From: an uncultured Nitrospira sp.
GTDB taxonomy: Bacteria; Nitrospirota; Nitrospiria; Nitrospirales; Nitrospiraceae
Reading direction: 5' to 3'
Length of the DNA stretch: 64,000 nt
NCBI GenBank assembly: GCA_902500995.1
Contig: CABVSR010000020.1
Coordinates: 20,226 to 84,225, forward strand
Part shown: positions 19,361-28,877 of the stretch, in pieces
How positions within the stretch are numbered: position 1 is the first letter of the stretch
Layout: the number at the start of each line of letters is the position of its first letter
Notes under the pieces: generated by a model
What the model was told of the DNA's origin: nothing
What the model saw: only the letters and a program-made list of their open reading frames with translations
Databases searched by the model: none
Made by a program: the position numbers and the translations under genes

Positions 19361-21025
19361 CTAGTAGACCCACGTCACGAGACCTGTATAAACATTCTTC
19401 GTATAGTCATACACAGGGATATTCGAATCCTCTCTGATACGCTGATATTGGGCAGATACAGAGAAGTGATCGGAAAGCTGTTTACTGATTTGCACAAAGT
19501 GAGTCTGTTCGATATCCCGGCGCCTGGTACCGTTATTCAGATTATCGTCCACAAATAACGATTGACTATTCTTGTAATCTCTCCAGTGGATGTCATAGTC
19601 GTACCGGACAGTCACTCCCCATCCCAGTCCGACCTGTCCACCTACCTGAAGGCGATTGCCTACGTAAGAAAAGTCGGTGCCACTGGTCGACTCGTTGTCG
19701 TGTTGATAGCCAAGGCGGATGAGAAAGCGATCCTCAGCAAATCTGAATACATGGAGCAAACCTCCCATGGCATTGTAACCGTCTCGGAATTGGGAGATGA
19801 ATCGGGAATCGAAATCGCCAAACTCTCCAAAGAAGCTCTTAACTTGATAACGGCCAATAAAAGTCGTCAAGTTCGCCATTTTTCCCAAGAGGGGCAGTTC
19901 TATCGTCGGCCCCGCGATTGAGAAGGTCGTGGATGGACTGTGACGGGACAGGAAGCCGGTCATGTTGAGAAACAAATAATCGTAGGTATAGTGCAGTCCC
20001 CACTGGAAAGGCATATTGAACACAGTGCCCCGATAGAAGCCGTTGACACCTACCTGGTGATTCTGAAAATTGAACCGATCCAGATCATTGTTGGCATTAT
20101 ATGTTTGCAGGAACCCATACGTCGCCGTGGCTTCAAAGGAGCCCTTTTGTAGGAACGAGTAATCAAAAAACGCATTGGCGATTCCGCCCCCGGACGTTGT
20201 TTTTCTCGAGCGTAGGGTTTCAGCAAAAGGGTCGCGGCTGGGATTGGGATTAATCGCCACGTTGTCGTCGTAGTACCCACCAAGGCTGATCTGGGCTTTA
20301 AGCCGCTTCTGAGACGTCACAGGTTGACCTGTGGCAATAACATCGCCAAGGCGCAGAAGCCCCGTCCCTGTGATGGGACTCACCATTTGAGTTTGCCGAG
20401 CCGTGCGGATTTCTGCCGCGGCCTCCTCAGACATGCCCATCACCCCTAGAGCCAAACCTCGATAAAAATGTGATAGCTGGACAAGATTTGGGTCTTGGAT
20501 CTTGGCTTTCTCAAAAGCTTCCGCTGCTTCTTTATAATTCTTCTGCCGATAGCGATTGAAACCCACGTAATATCCAAGATTTTCTCGTTGAGGGTCAGTC
20601 TTATATAAGTCCTCAAATATAGGAGCTGCTTGATCAAACTTGCCGGCGGAAAAATACGCCACTCCGAGTTGGTACCGTATGTTGGCGTCTTCAGGACTCA
20701 GTTGGCCTGCGGCTTCTAATGCTTGAACCGCTTTATCAGGTTGCTTAAGGGCCAGGTTGGTCAAACCCGAGTAGTAGAGGCCGCGGACATCTTGAGGGTC
20801 GAGCTCCAACGCGCGGGCGAGAAGATCTTGTGCCGCCTCATACCGTTCTTCCTCATAGGCCAAGACCGCCTGGGCAACCAAGACATCCGCATCAGCTTGC
20901 GGAGAAGCAGGCTTGGCCACTGCGCCCCAGGGCTGGCCCAACAGAGCCATAAAAAAAGATAGCGACACAACAAAATACACGTATTTTTTATGGACGTATT
21001 CCCTCTGTTGACATGCTTCTTTCAT
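19361..21025 (-). CDS. TPR protein with C-terminal outer-membrane beta-barrel
   Basis: About 554 aa from the ATG reading MKEACQQREYVHKKY, chosen for its upstream GGAAAGG. A signal peptide (YFVVSLSFFMALLGQ) is followed by TPR repeats (about residues 45-200: LDPQDVRGLYYSGLTNLAL, EDANIRYQLGVAYFSAGKF). About 300 residues of alternating aromatic/hydrophobic strands follow, ending in LVTWVY, the C-terminal aromatic signature of outer-membrane barrels. The plan resembles TPR-barrel export or assembly-modifier proteins. It is co-transcribed with the TPR-CHAT gene and divergent from the FecR gene. Confidence 0.8.
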   Translation of the reverse strand: MKEACQQREYVHKKYVYFVVSLSFFMALLGQPWGAVAKPASPQADADVLVAQAVLAYEEERYEAAQDLLARALELDPQDVRGLYYSGLTNLALKQPDKAVQALEAAGQLSPEDANIRYQLGVAYFSAGKFDQAAPIFEDLYKTDPQRENLGYYVGFNRYRQKNYKEAAEAFEKAKIQDPNLVQLSHFYRGLALGVMGMSEEAAAEIRTARQTQMVSPITGTGLLRLGDVIATGQPVTSQKRLKAQISLGGYYDDNVAINPNPSRDPFAETLRSRKTTSGGGIANAFFDYSFLQKGSFEATATYGFLQTYNANNDLDRFNFQNHQVGVNGFYRGTVFNMPFQWGLHYTYDYLFLNMTGFLSRHSPSTTFSIAGPTIELPLLGKMANLTTFIGRYQVKSFFGEFGDFDSRFISQFRDGYNAMGGLLHVFRFAEDRFLIRLGYQHDNESTSGTDFSYVGNRLQVGGQVGLGWGVTVRYDYDIHWRDYKNSQSLFVDDNLNNGTRRRDIEQTHFVQISKQLSDHFSVSAQYQRIREDSNIPVYDYTKNVYTGLVTWVY

Positions 21026-21194
21026 TGTGGCACCTTTCCTTTCCACCCGCTCCCAGAGCCTGTTTTCGGGCATATGAGGAACAACACCTATACGTAGCAT
21101 CCTGCAACCATCATTTTCGTGCCGGTTCTCTCTACAGCGGAATGCCAGAGCTGTCAAGTGGGAGGTCTTCTACCCCTAACCAAAGGAGCGCCGC

Positions 21195-23897
21195 ATGTTG
21201 ACGCAACGACCTTCGGGCCTCTTAGCAGTCATGGTAGTGGCCACGCAGATTCTAGGGCCCTCCGTCCTGTGGGCCGCTGAGCTCGAGCGTGGCGCGCGTG
21301 TGGAGGCGGCTCAGCACGTTGTGGTGACAGGGGCAGCCGGCGGCGAGCTGCAGGCGCAAGGGCCGAATGCGGGGGAGAGTCCTCGCACGCTCCGCTTCCG
21401 TGATCGCGTGGCCTCGGGAGAGCGATTGTCGATCGGCCCCGACACGATCGCCGAAGTATTAGTCGGCCACCAGGCGCTCGTGACAGCGCAGGGGCCTTCC
21501 ACATTTCGCATTACCCAACCGACCGATGGGCACCCTGTCATCTCCCTGGAGAAAGGAGAGTTGCTCGTTGCGGTGGCCTCGAGCGCCTCTGGCGACGAGC
21601 GCGACGTGACCCTCGAAACCCCCACGGCCCGACTCGTCACGGACGGGGGCTTGATCCGGGCCAGTACGGAAGGCGGATTCAAGCAGACGATGCCGCCACT
21701 GAGTCCGAGGCAGCTGCAGGTCGTGCTGGCGTCCTATACCATGACAGCCGAGCCACTCCTCGCCGCCGCACCCTCGACGACCGAATTCTTTCAAATCGTG
21801 GAAGGCCGCGGGACGGTCACGGCCGCGCAGGCAACAGACACCGCGGTCGCGTTGGAATCCGGCCAGGGCGTACACATCACAAACGGCGCCCTCGACACCC
21901 CGTTCGTGCCCCCCGCTTCAACCAACCGCGTGCCATCGGCTGCGGCGGTGGCGCAACATGCCAACACGCCGGCCCTCGGCGCGCAGCATCTGGCCGAACT
22001 GCAGATGCAACAGGCCGTGGCGCTGCAACAGGTGCTCTTAGGAGCCTCCGAGTCGACGAGTGATGAAGTACAGGGACAGAATGCCTCGCGCAACGCAATC
22101 ATCAGTACCTTGAATGCCAACCTGGGCAGCGGCACCAGTAGCAGCACCGATGCCTTGTTAGCGTCCCTGTTTGGCAGCGGCAATCCCTATGCGCAGGGTG
22201 CGCAAAATCCGCAGGATCGAGGAGGGGCGGCCTATGGTGGTGCTAATAATCAAGGATTTGAAACAACTCAAGGAGATGCTCGTGTTTCTATAAGTGGAGG
22301 AAATGGCCTTCTTGTCTTTACTAAGAAAGATCCATTGACAGCTGTGTGGGTTGGACCACCGAACGAAAATTGCCTGGAGTTCTGCTCGCTCGCAGTTTTA
22401 AAGGATCCAAGTAGAGTTGCGTTAAAGTCACAGCCTTCAATTTCAAGCAATTTTACTGCCACTAAGGAGCTTCTACTTGTCGGGGGAACTCCTAATGTGC
22501 GGCATGGCGGTGCCGCACCGACGGAAACATTGGTGGTCCGTGGAGCATCACCGGCTAGCGGCGCGACTGTTTTTTCAAACGTCGCTGCCACTCCGGTGCC
22601 CAAATCGGTTATTAGAGTTCCTCCTTTCACAGTTCCGCCTCGAGATGGCTTATTCATTGAGTCGGGCCCCTTTGGTCCGTTCGCAAACGATGCGGTCAAT
22701 TTTGATGATTTCAGACCCCTCAAAAAGCCGTTGATCGCGCAAAATAGCACATTTGTAGTGGAAACGGCTTCTGTTGGAACCGTTAACGGAATTGAAGGAG
22801 GAACCCTATCGCAGTACTCCAACAGGGCCGACAGTCTTGTTCTCGCACACGAAACTCAAGAATTTTTTGATAGAAGCTTTGTGGACGGGGCCATCACGGC
22901 CACTGGCCCGAGTGTGGTGCTAAAAGGCGGCGTGACCTTGGATCATGGCACGGCCGTGACGATGGGGACGACGGCCGCCACCAACAACTACTTTGCCAAC
23001 GCCGCCGCCCTCAACCCTGCCGATGCCAAATTCAGTGGCTCGCTGATCTCTGTCCTGACCGGCCCCAATGGACCCGTCTCGCTCACGATCAACGATCGCG
23101 CGCTCGCAGTGTTTGACGGCAGTTCGATCACCGGCGGAGGCGGCAACAAGGCCCTCTTGAGCGTGCTGGATAGCCGACTGATCGGCCCCGGCTCCGTCCC
23201 GTTGATCGATGTGGATGCCGCGGGAGGCGCACCGCCTTCGATACAAAATGTCACTTCCGCCTTCGTGGTTCGCTCGACCGTGCCGGTGGCCTCCCTCGAT
23301 CAAGCCTTGCTCGTGGCCACGGCGCCCCTGCTCGCCCTGACCAATGGCACCATGACCACGACCAGCCATTTTGCCGATTTGGCCGGGAACAAGAATCAAG
23401 CGTTAAATCTGCAGGCGAATGCGTTAGTCGGACTCAACGCCGCGAGTTTGGCCATTCAGAGTGGGCACCTGCTCAATCTCAATGCGGCCAGTGCGACGAT
23501 CAGCGGCTACCTGTTCTCGTTGGCCAACGGCAGCACGTTGAGTATCAATAATGGCCTCCTCTTTAGTCTGACCAATGGCTCCAATCTGAATCTCAATGCC
23601 AATGCGTTTGGGGTCTTCGGGGCCGGCACAAACATGCTGAATGTCACGAATGGCTTATGTGGCGCTGGGGCCGCCTGCGGGCAATTGGTCAACAGCGCGA
23701 ATGCCCCCTTCAACGGGCCAAACGGCCCCATCAGGGTGGCAGGAACCAGCCAAAATCTTGTCCTACCCAATAACTTCAATGTTTTTGCCGCTCAGAACCC
23801 GGCCCTTCAGAAGGTGAACATTGGTGCAACGGACGCGCTCTTTAAAGTCGATACCACCTCAACCTTAACTATCAATGGCACCCCGGTGAAAAAGTAG
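21195..23897 (+). CDS. Secreted FecR-domain protein with mosaic centre
   Basis: A 900-aa protein with a signal peptide (LLAVMVVATQILGPSVLWAA). A FecR-type domain spans about residues 40-180 (RFRDRVASGERLSIGPDT, AEVLVGHQALVTAQGPSTF, ISLEKGELLVAV). A low-complexity hinge is followed by a beta-rich C-terminus with repeats such as SLANGSTLSINNG, SLTNGSNLNLNAN and NMLNVTNG, suggesting a beta-helix. AAAGGAGCGCCGC precedes the ATG. The segment at about 22230-22890 is clearly more AT-rich than either flank. Role unknown; FecR domains elsewhere relay surface signals or bind at the envelope. Confidence 0.8.
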   Translation: MLTQRPSGLLAVMVVATQILGPSVLWAAELERGARVEAAQHVVVTGAAGGELQAQGPNAGESPRTLRFRDRVASGERLSIGPDTIAEVLVGHQALVTAQGPSTFRITQPTDGHPVISLEKGELLVAVASSASGDERDVTLETPTARLVTDGGLIRASTEGGFKQTMPPLSPRQLQVVLASYTMTAEPLLAAAPSTTEFFQIVEGRGTVTAAQATDTAVALESGQGVHITNGALDTPFVPPASTNRVPSAAAVAQHANTPALGAQHLAELQMQQAVALQQVLLGASESTSDEVQGQNASRNAIISTLNANLGSGTSSSTDALLASLFGSGNPYAQGAQNPQDRGGAAYGGANNQGFETTQGDARVSISGGNGLLVFTKKDPLTAVWVGPPNENCLEFCSLAVLKDPSRVALKSQPSISSNFTATKELLLVGGTPNVRHGGAAPTETLVVRGASPASGATVFSNVAATPVPKSVIRVPPFTVPPRDGLFIESGPFGPFANDAVNFDDFRPLKKPLIAQNSTFVVETASVGTVNGIEGGTLSQYSNRADSLVLAHETQEFFDRSFVDGAITATGPSVVLKGGVTLDHGTAVTMGTTAATNNYFANAAALNPADAKFSGSLISVLTGPNGPVSLTINDRALAVFDGSSITGGGGNKALLSVLDSRLIGPGSVPLIDVDAAGGAPPSIQNVTSAFVVRSTVPVASLDQALLVATAPLLALTNGTMTTTSHFADLAGNKNQALNLQANALVGLNAASLAIQSGHLLNLNAASATISGYLFSLANGSTLSINNGLLFSLTNGSNLNLNANAFGVFGAGTNMLNVTNGLCGAGAACGQLVNSANAPFNGPNGPIRVAGTSQNLVLPNNFNVFAAQNPALQKVNIGATDALFKVDTTSTLTINGTPVKK

Positions 23898-23899
23898 CT

Positions 23900-24370
23900 A
23901 TGCGAAAACCTTTGTGGCTTTGGCTTCTAGCAGGTATCGCGCTTCCGGTGGCAGTCGCGTTGGGGATAGACGCTCCGGCTGATCCGGTTATGGCACATCT
24001 GGAATATCTAGGATACCGCTGTGATTCCGTTGAACAGGGCATTAGGGCCCAGCACAGTTCGAAACTTCCTTTCGTCGTAACTTCCGAACGTGGGGGAATT
24101 TTGCTCCAGACAGGCTTTCCGGGGAAAGGTGACACCGTTGACACGTCTAGACGTTTCTCGGTGCTCAATATCGTGAACACCCGGATGCAAGTCGCGCGCG
24201 GATTCTGGACTGAAGAGGGAGACCTGTTTGTCAAAGCTTGGATGCCCGGACTGTATGACAAGCTACGCTTTGCGGCTTATATACAAGCCTGGGAAGATGA
24301 TCTAAAAATCTTGCGAGAAGCTGGGCCAGCGCTGAGTGGATTTCTCCTAGAGAACTCCACTCAGCGCTAG
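23900..24370 (+). CDS. Small exported or membrane-anchored protein, YbjN-like fold suspected
   Basis: 156 aa with an N-terminal hydrophobic segment (WLWLLAGIALPVAVALG). The remainder, HLEYLGYRCDSVEQG through LPFVVTSERGGILLQTGF, FSVLNIVNTRMQVARGFWT and DLFVKAWMPGLYD, follows the strand/helix pattern of YbjN-type proteins, a fold shared with secretion chaperones. That assignment is by eye only. The ATG lies two bases after the FecR stop, so the two are probably translated together and may work together. Confidence 0.55.
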   Translation: MRKPLWLWLLAGIALPVAVALGIDAPADPVMAHLEYLGYRCDSVEQGIRAQHSSKLPFVVTSERGGILLQTGFPGKGDTVDTSRRFSVLNIVNTRMQVARGFWTEEGDLFVKAWMPGLYDKLRFAAYIQAWEDDLKILREAGPALSGFLLENSTQR

Positions 24371-24375
24371 GAAAG

Positions 24376-24795
24376 TCAGTCGTGAGGGTGAAATTGGCCG
24401 AGCACAGCATGATGGAGCTCATGCCCACACACCTCGAAGTTCCATTTAGGGCAATAGAGCGTATTCGTCGCGAAGTTAAAGAACCCTCTGACCGTTTTTA
24501 CCACGGGAACGCTGCTGTTCATTTGAGACGTGAATCGAATCGCCTGACGTTGAGCCACTTGTTCCCACTGGTCACTGAGACTGTCTTCGTCCAGAAAAAC
24601 TACAGTCAAGCTCTTGACCTCGTGTTTTTCCTCATAGCGGGTGGCGATAGACGAGCACCCGAAACTGAAAATGCATAAGATAATGGCTATCAACCCGGCA
24701 ACGATGGTTTGAAGACGAAGAATCGAAACAATCCCTGACTGGCCTTCCTGCAAAGACATTTTCATTACCAAAAACCAGGCTTCCCTAACTAACAT
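24376..24795 (-). CDS. Small lipoprotein ending in an HELHH zinc-protease-like motif
   Basis: 139 aa. The leader IVAGLIAIILCIFSFGCSS gives a plausible lipidation Cys. The end reads YCPKWNFEVCGHELHHAVLGQFHPHD. HELHH matches the HExxH zinc-binding motif of metallopeptidases, with extra His residues just after it and two Cys before it. The whole protein is very short for a peptidase. GAAGGG precedes the ATG at 24795. It converges on the YbjN-like gene with five bases between stops. I cannot name a family. Confidence 0.6.
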   Translation of the reverse strand: MLVREAWFLVMKMSLQEGQSGIVSILRLQTIVAGLIAIILCIFSFGCSSIATRYEEKHEVKSLTVVFLDEDSLSDQWEQVAQRQAIRFTSQMNSSVPVVKTVRGFFNFATNTLYCPKWNFEVCGHELHHAVLGQFHPHD

Positions 24796-25047
24796 CGAAT
24801 GCCCTTCGATTCTTCAGCACTTTCTATGCCCTCGATACAGTGGGAAATAACGTAAATGAACGGAATACATCTGCGCTATTCAGCATGATTTTTGGGTGTG
24901 TCTTCAAAACTTGACGGATCGTGGCTGTTCCATCGTTGTGCGTCCAGCGCAGAAATTGACAATGTTCCAACCGAATCCTTGAAATGAATAGGAGTGCTGG
25001 TAACGGGCAGGCAGTCGCCAAGACAATGTCAGTCGAGTAAGCAAACC

Positions 25048-26699
25048 ATGGCCACACCCCACGAGTCTTTATCTCTTACGCCCGCAAGGACGGCGGAGAA
25101 TTTGCCACCAGGCTGCGTAAACGTTTGGAGAGCGAGCACCCGGAAATCAGCCTCTGGCAGGACCGGTCAAGGATGGAAGGCGGGGTCGGATTGTGGAAGC
25201 AAATCACGGAAACATTGGAGAAGGTCCAATTTCTAGTCCTCATCATGACACCTGGGGCCATGCAATCGACGACATCCCGCAAGGAATGGCGCTACGCACG
25301 CCAACTAGGACTCGGCGTTTATCCTGTGAAGGGCGTATCGGATGCAGAGCTTAACTGGACGAGTGTGCCTCATTGGATGAGCAAAGCCCATTTCTTTGAC
25401 TTGGACCGCGAATGGGACAGCTTCATCAACCATTTGAAGAGTCCCTGCCAAGCGGCGCGGGTACCCTTCATGGCGCCTGATCCACAGGAGGGTTTGTCGA
25501 ACGTCCGCTGTTGTTCGAACAGTTGATGAACCAGTTGTTGGACACGAGCCGCGAGAACCCCGTGACGATCACGACGACCCTGCACGGAGCAGGCGGCTTA
25601 GGGAAAACCACGCTCGCCGTGGCCTTGTGTCATCACGATGACGTGATCACCGCCTTTGATGATGCATTCTGTGGGTCACCCTTGGGCAATAGCCACAGAG
25701 TCAGGCGGGGCTCACCAAACTACACGCTGCGCTAACGGGCGACATCCAGGGTTTGTCGATGAGGAGGATGCGGCCTTTCACCTCGCCCAGAAACTCGAAG
25801 ACCAGAGTTGCCTCATCGTGATTGACGATGGTGACACTCTGCGCACTTACAGCCGTTCCTACGTGATGCGACCCATTGCACGCCTGGCCCCAGAATTCAA
25901 GGTGGTTTTCGCAAGAGGTTGCGGTTATTGACCATTATGCCTGACGGCAACTGGATTTTAACGGCTTCCCTAAGCGGCAGCTCGCCAAAGTTGATTAATG
26001 TTGAAACCGGCTCTGTGAAGCAAACGTTTTCTGAACATATGGATCGCATCACCGCGCTCACGCTAACCAAGAATGGTTGCCGCGCAATCTCGGCATCTGA
26101 CGACAACCTATAGTCCGGTGTGGAGGAACTGACCATCAATATCCGGCACCACTTGATCAGAGCATTGGCCGTTACGCCAGATGATCGCTATCGCATTACG
26201 GCATCGGAAGGCCACGGCCTGAAGGTCTGGGACCTGCGGGAAGGAACAGAGGTATCCACGCTCAGGGGACATAAAGCCAGAGTAGATGGACTTGCAAGGA
26301 GCTCAGATGCGCGGTATGGATTTTCTGCCTCCACCGATCACTCATTGAAAGTCTGGTCCATTGAGCACAACCTCGCAGATTCGCGTCCCGAAAGCGGGGC
26401 TAGTAGAGCGCCGCTGATGGTCGATATTTGGGCCCTCGAGCATCAAATTATTGAACCACATACCCCTTGTGGGCCATATCCATGAAGTCAAAGCAGTGGA
26501 GGTGACCGCGCATGGGTACTTCGCAATTTCAGCTTCTCTGGACTGCACGCTCAAAGTGTGAGAGCTGAACAGGGGCGAACTCGTGGCGACTTTTACCGGC
26601 GACAGACCCATGGTCGCTTGCGTAGCTGGAGAGCTGGACACTATTGTGGCGGGGGATCAATCAGGCACATTCATTTCTACGGCTCGAAACAAGGGGTGA
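25048..26699 (+). pseudogene. Decayed TIR / NB-ARC / WD40 (STAND NTPase) gene
   Basis: Pieces of one large protein lie in order in shifting frames. TIR comes first: VFISYARKDGGEFATRLRK at about 25070, then FLVLIMTPGAMQS. An NB-ARC NTPase follows, with P-loop TLHGAGGLGKTTLAVALC at about 25580 and Walker B CLIVIDD at about 25810. WD40 repeats come last: LKVWDLREGTEVSTLRGHKA, SASTDHSLKVWSIE and AISASLDCTLKV followed by an in-frame TGA where Trp is expected. Frameshifts occur at about 25060 (right after the ATG), 25490, 25680-25740 and beyond 25830; a TAG interrupts at 26111. The NB-ARC C-terminal portion and some repeats are deleted. Confidence 0.85.
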
Positions 26700-26969
26700 G
26701 TAGTGTAGCCTGGGTAATGCACTTCACCTGCCCCTCTAACTCAATCGGAATGACTCTCGCATTTGCACCCCCTTGATTGAAAGTCGAATGGCTTCGATGC
26801 TGGAACTTACGAAAACGATGCTCTTCTTTATTGGGAACAACGCTCACTAGAGGCTCGTTGAGAAACTGAGTCGGGTGCAGTAGCTTATGTACGCTAATCC
26901 TGATAGCAGGCGAGTTCTCCATACCGTCACTAATAGAATGCCGTTCTGAAAACGTTGCTCTTCACCTTG

Positions 26970-27767
26970 ATGAACGCCATGCTTGCTGGTCTTGAGAGCT
27001 CAACTCCGCGATGGCGCGGTGCAGGGCTGAGTGATGTGGGCCTCCTCCGCTCGTCTAATCAGGATGCCTTCGTCGTAGACGATGACCTCGGCTTATGGGT
27101 GGTCGCCGACGGTATGGGAGGACATGCGGGAGGCAATATTGCGAGCAACCTGACCGTCAAGACTCTCATTGATCACTTCCGACATGCTCAAGACAGCGAG
27201 GGATCCGCTCTCTTCAAACGGGACGATGTCGAGCCTTCAGTTCGATTGCACCAGGCCATTCAAGCAGCCGACGAAGCTGTGCGGCAAAGGGCCCTGGAAG
27301 AACCGGCATTGGACGGGATGGGGACCACCGTCGTTGCGGTGGTGGTCTCATCCTTGGCTCCATTACAACTCGTGATTGGCCATGTCGGGGACAGCCGGGC
27401 TTATCTGTACCGTGATCGTGAACTTCGACTCCTCACTCGTGATCACTCACTCGTCGAGGATCTTTTTTCACGAGGCCAGATTTCACGAGAGCAAGTTTCC
27501 ACTCATCCTCAGCGCCATATTCTCGTGCGTGCCTTGGGCATAGAGGGGCAGACAGAACCGGATATTTCCGATCAGGCGATTCAATCGGCGGATATCCTGC
27601 TGCTGTGTACCGACGGCATTACCAACATGTTGAGCGACCAGCAAATCATCGATCAGCTCACCCGCGCTGCTGATTCACCTGGTGAGGCTTGCAGGGGGCT
27701 CATCTCTGAAGCCAATGCGCGAGGAGGGAAGGACAATTCGACGGCGGTTGTCGTATGCTTTTCATGA
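26970..27767 (+). CDS. PP2C-family Ser/Thr protein phosphatase
   Basis: About 265 aa, the catalytic domain alone. The metal-binding motifs are all present: SNQDAFVVDDD near the start, VVADGMGGHAGG, then GMGTTVVAVVV, IGHVGDSRAYLYRDREL, LLLCTDGITNML and the final GGKDNSTAVVVCF. It resembles bacterial Stp/PrpC and the T6SS PppA, and probably removes phosphate from Thr in FHA partners. I use the ATG at 26970; an upstream TTG or the ATG at 26979 are alternatives. It is followed 75 bases later by the cyclase-FHA gene. Confidence 0.93.
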   Translation: MNAMLAGLESSTPRWRGAGLSDVGLLRSSNQDAFVVDDDLGLWVVADGMGGHAGGNIASNLTVKTLIDHFRHAQDSEGSALFKRDDVEPSVRLHQAIQAADEAVRQRALEEPALDGMGTTVVAVVVSSLAPLQLVIGHVGDSRAYLYRDRELRLLTRDHSLVEDLFSRGQISREQVSTHPQRHILVRALGIEGQTEPDISDQAIQSADILLLCTDGITNMLSDQQIIDQLTRAADSPGEACRGLISEANARGGKDNSTAVVVCFS

Positions 27768-27842
27768 AACAGCCAGACCACTTTCTGGCACCTGATCCCG
27801 CGAAATATTCTTGATTGGAGATGCCGGCGCATCCATCTATCC

Positions 27843-28820
27843 ATGTCATTTAATTTTGAATCCCTTAACCTCACGGAAATCATTCGCCTTCAAAACCAAC
27901 TTTCGGCGTTGCTGGCCCGGCGGTTTAAAAAGACGCACGCACTGGCTTTCAGCGACGTGACCGGCTCGACCGCGTATTTTGCTCGCTTTGGTAACGAAGC
28001 AGGTCGTGGACTGCAACAGCGACATGTCGATCTCATCGCTACGAGCCTGGAGGGGTCGTCGGGACGCATCGTGGATACGGTCGGCGATGGGGTCTTTGTC
28101 TGCTTTCCCGACGTCGAAACGGCGCTTGAAATCCTGGGAAGGTTCCAGACGATACGCCTACAAGAAAATGATCACTTTCCCCAAGAACATCACATGACAA
28201 CCAGAATTGGCATCCATTGGGGCACCGTCTTGACGGATGGGGTCATCGTCACCGGCGATCCGGTCAACCTCTGCGCGAAGCTCGCCGCTACCGCGCAACC
28301 GAGCGAGATCCGCATCACAAAGCCGGCATTTCTCGAATTGACTCTCCAACGACGGCTTCGGTGCCGGCCCATCGGGCCAGTGAAACTTGCCGGGGTAAAC
28401 GAGCCGATGGACATATTCGGTTTTTGCTGGGCTGATCCTGTCCGTTTTCCCGTGGCGGTGCTCATTGCGGAAACAGGAGAACAGCTGCCTCTCCCGCCGC
28501 AGCCGGTCATCACCTTCGGCCGATTACGCGAAATGAACGGCACTCGAGCGAATGATATTGTGCTGACCCACAAAGATCCGTCTCGTGCGCAGCACATCAG
28601 TCGATGGCATTTTGAAATACGACGGACGCCGGAAGGACTGATCCTTCGCTCAGTATCGACTCAACCGACTGAGGTGAATGGAAAGACGATCTGTAAAGGA
28701 GAGGAAACGAGCATCTCGGCCGGGACTGTCGTTCGGCTGGCAGATGTCCTGACCCTGCGATTCATTGCAGACTCATCAGACCAGGCATCTGAAGACAACG
28801 TCGTGACCACCGTTACTTAG
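27843..28820 (+). CDS. Class III adenylate/guanylate cyclase fused to an FHA domain
   Basis: 325 aa. Residues about 33-195 form a class III nucleotidyl cyclase. FSDVTGSTAYF holds the first metal Asp (38), VDTVGDGVFVCF the second (82), and HWGTVLTDGVIVTGDPVNLCAKL the partner helix region. Residues about 220-310 are an FHA domain (ITFGRLRE, NDIVLTHKD, ISRWHFEIRRTPEGL, TEVNGK). It is probably a soluble cAMP- or cGMP-making enzyme steered by phosphothreonine. Position directly after a PP2C gene supports phospho-control. The substrate cannot be read with certainty. Confidence 0.88.
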   Translation: MSFNFESLNLTEIIRLQNQLSALLARRFKKTHALAFSDVTGSTAYFARFGNEAGRGLQQRHVDLIATSLEGSSGRIVDTVGDGVFVCFPDVETALEILGRFQTIRLQENDHFPQEHHMTTRIGIHWGTVLTDGVIVTGDPVNLCAKLAATAQPSEIRITKPAFLELTLQRRLRCRPIGPVKLAGVNEPMDIFGFCWADPVRFPVAVLIAETGEQLPLPPQPVITFGRLREMNGTRANDIVLTHKDPSRAQHISRWHFEIRRTPEGLILRSVSTQPTEVNGKTICKGEETSISAGTVVRLADVLTLRFIADSSDQASEDNVVTTVT

Positions 28821-28877
28821 AATTTCCAGGCAACGCTGTGAAAATTGTGCATTTCCCCCTACTGCACGGAAAAGGAT

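Noticed and set aside
20446..20637. Small minus-strand frame rich in Ile/Leu/Arg
   Set aside because: Out of frame within the TPR-barrel gene.
25048..26699. Reading the small frames here as separate genes
   Set aside because: TIR, P-loop and WD40 pieces follow in the order of one known architecture and lack individual start signals, so a single broken gene is the better explanation.
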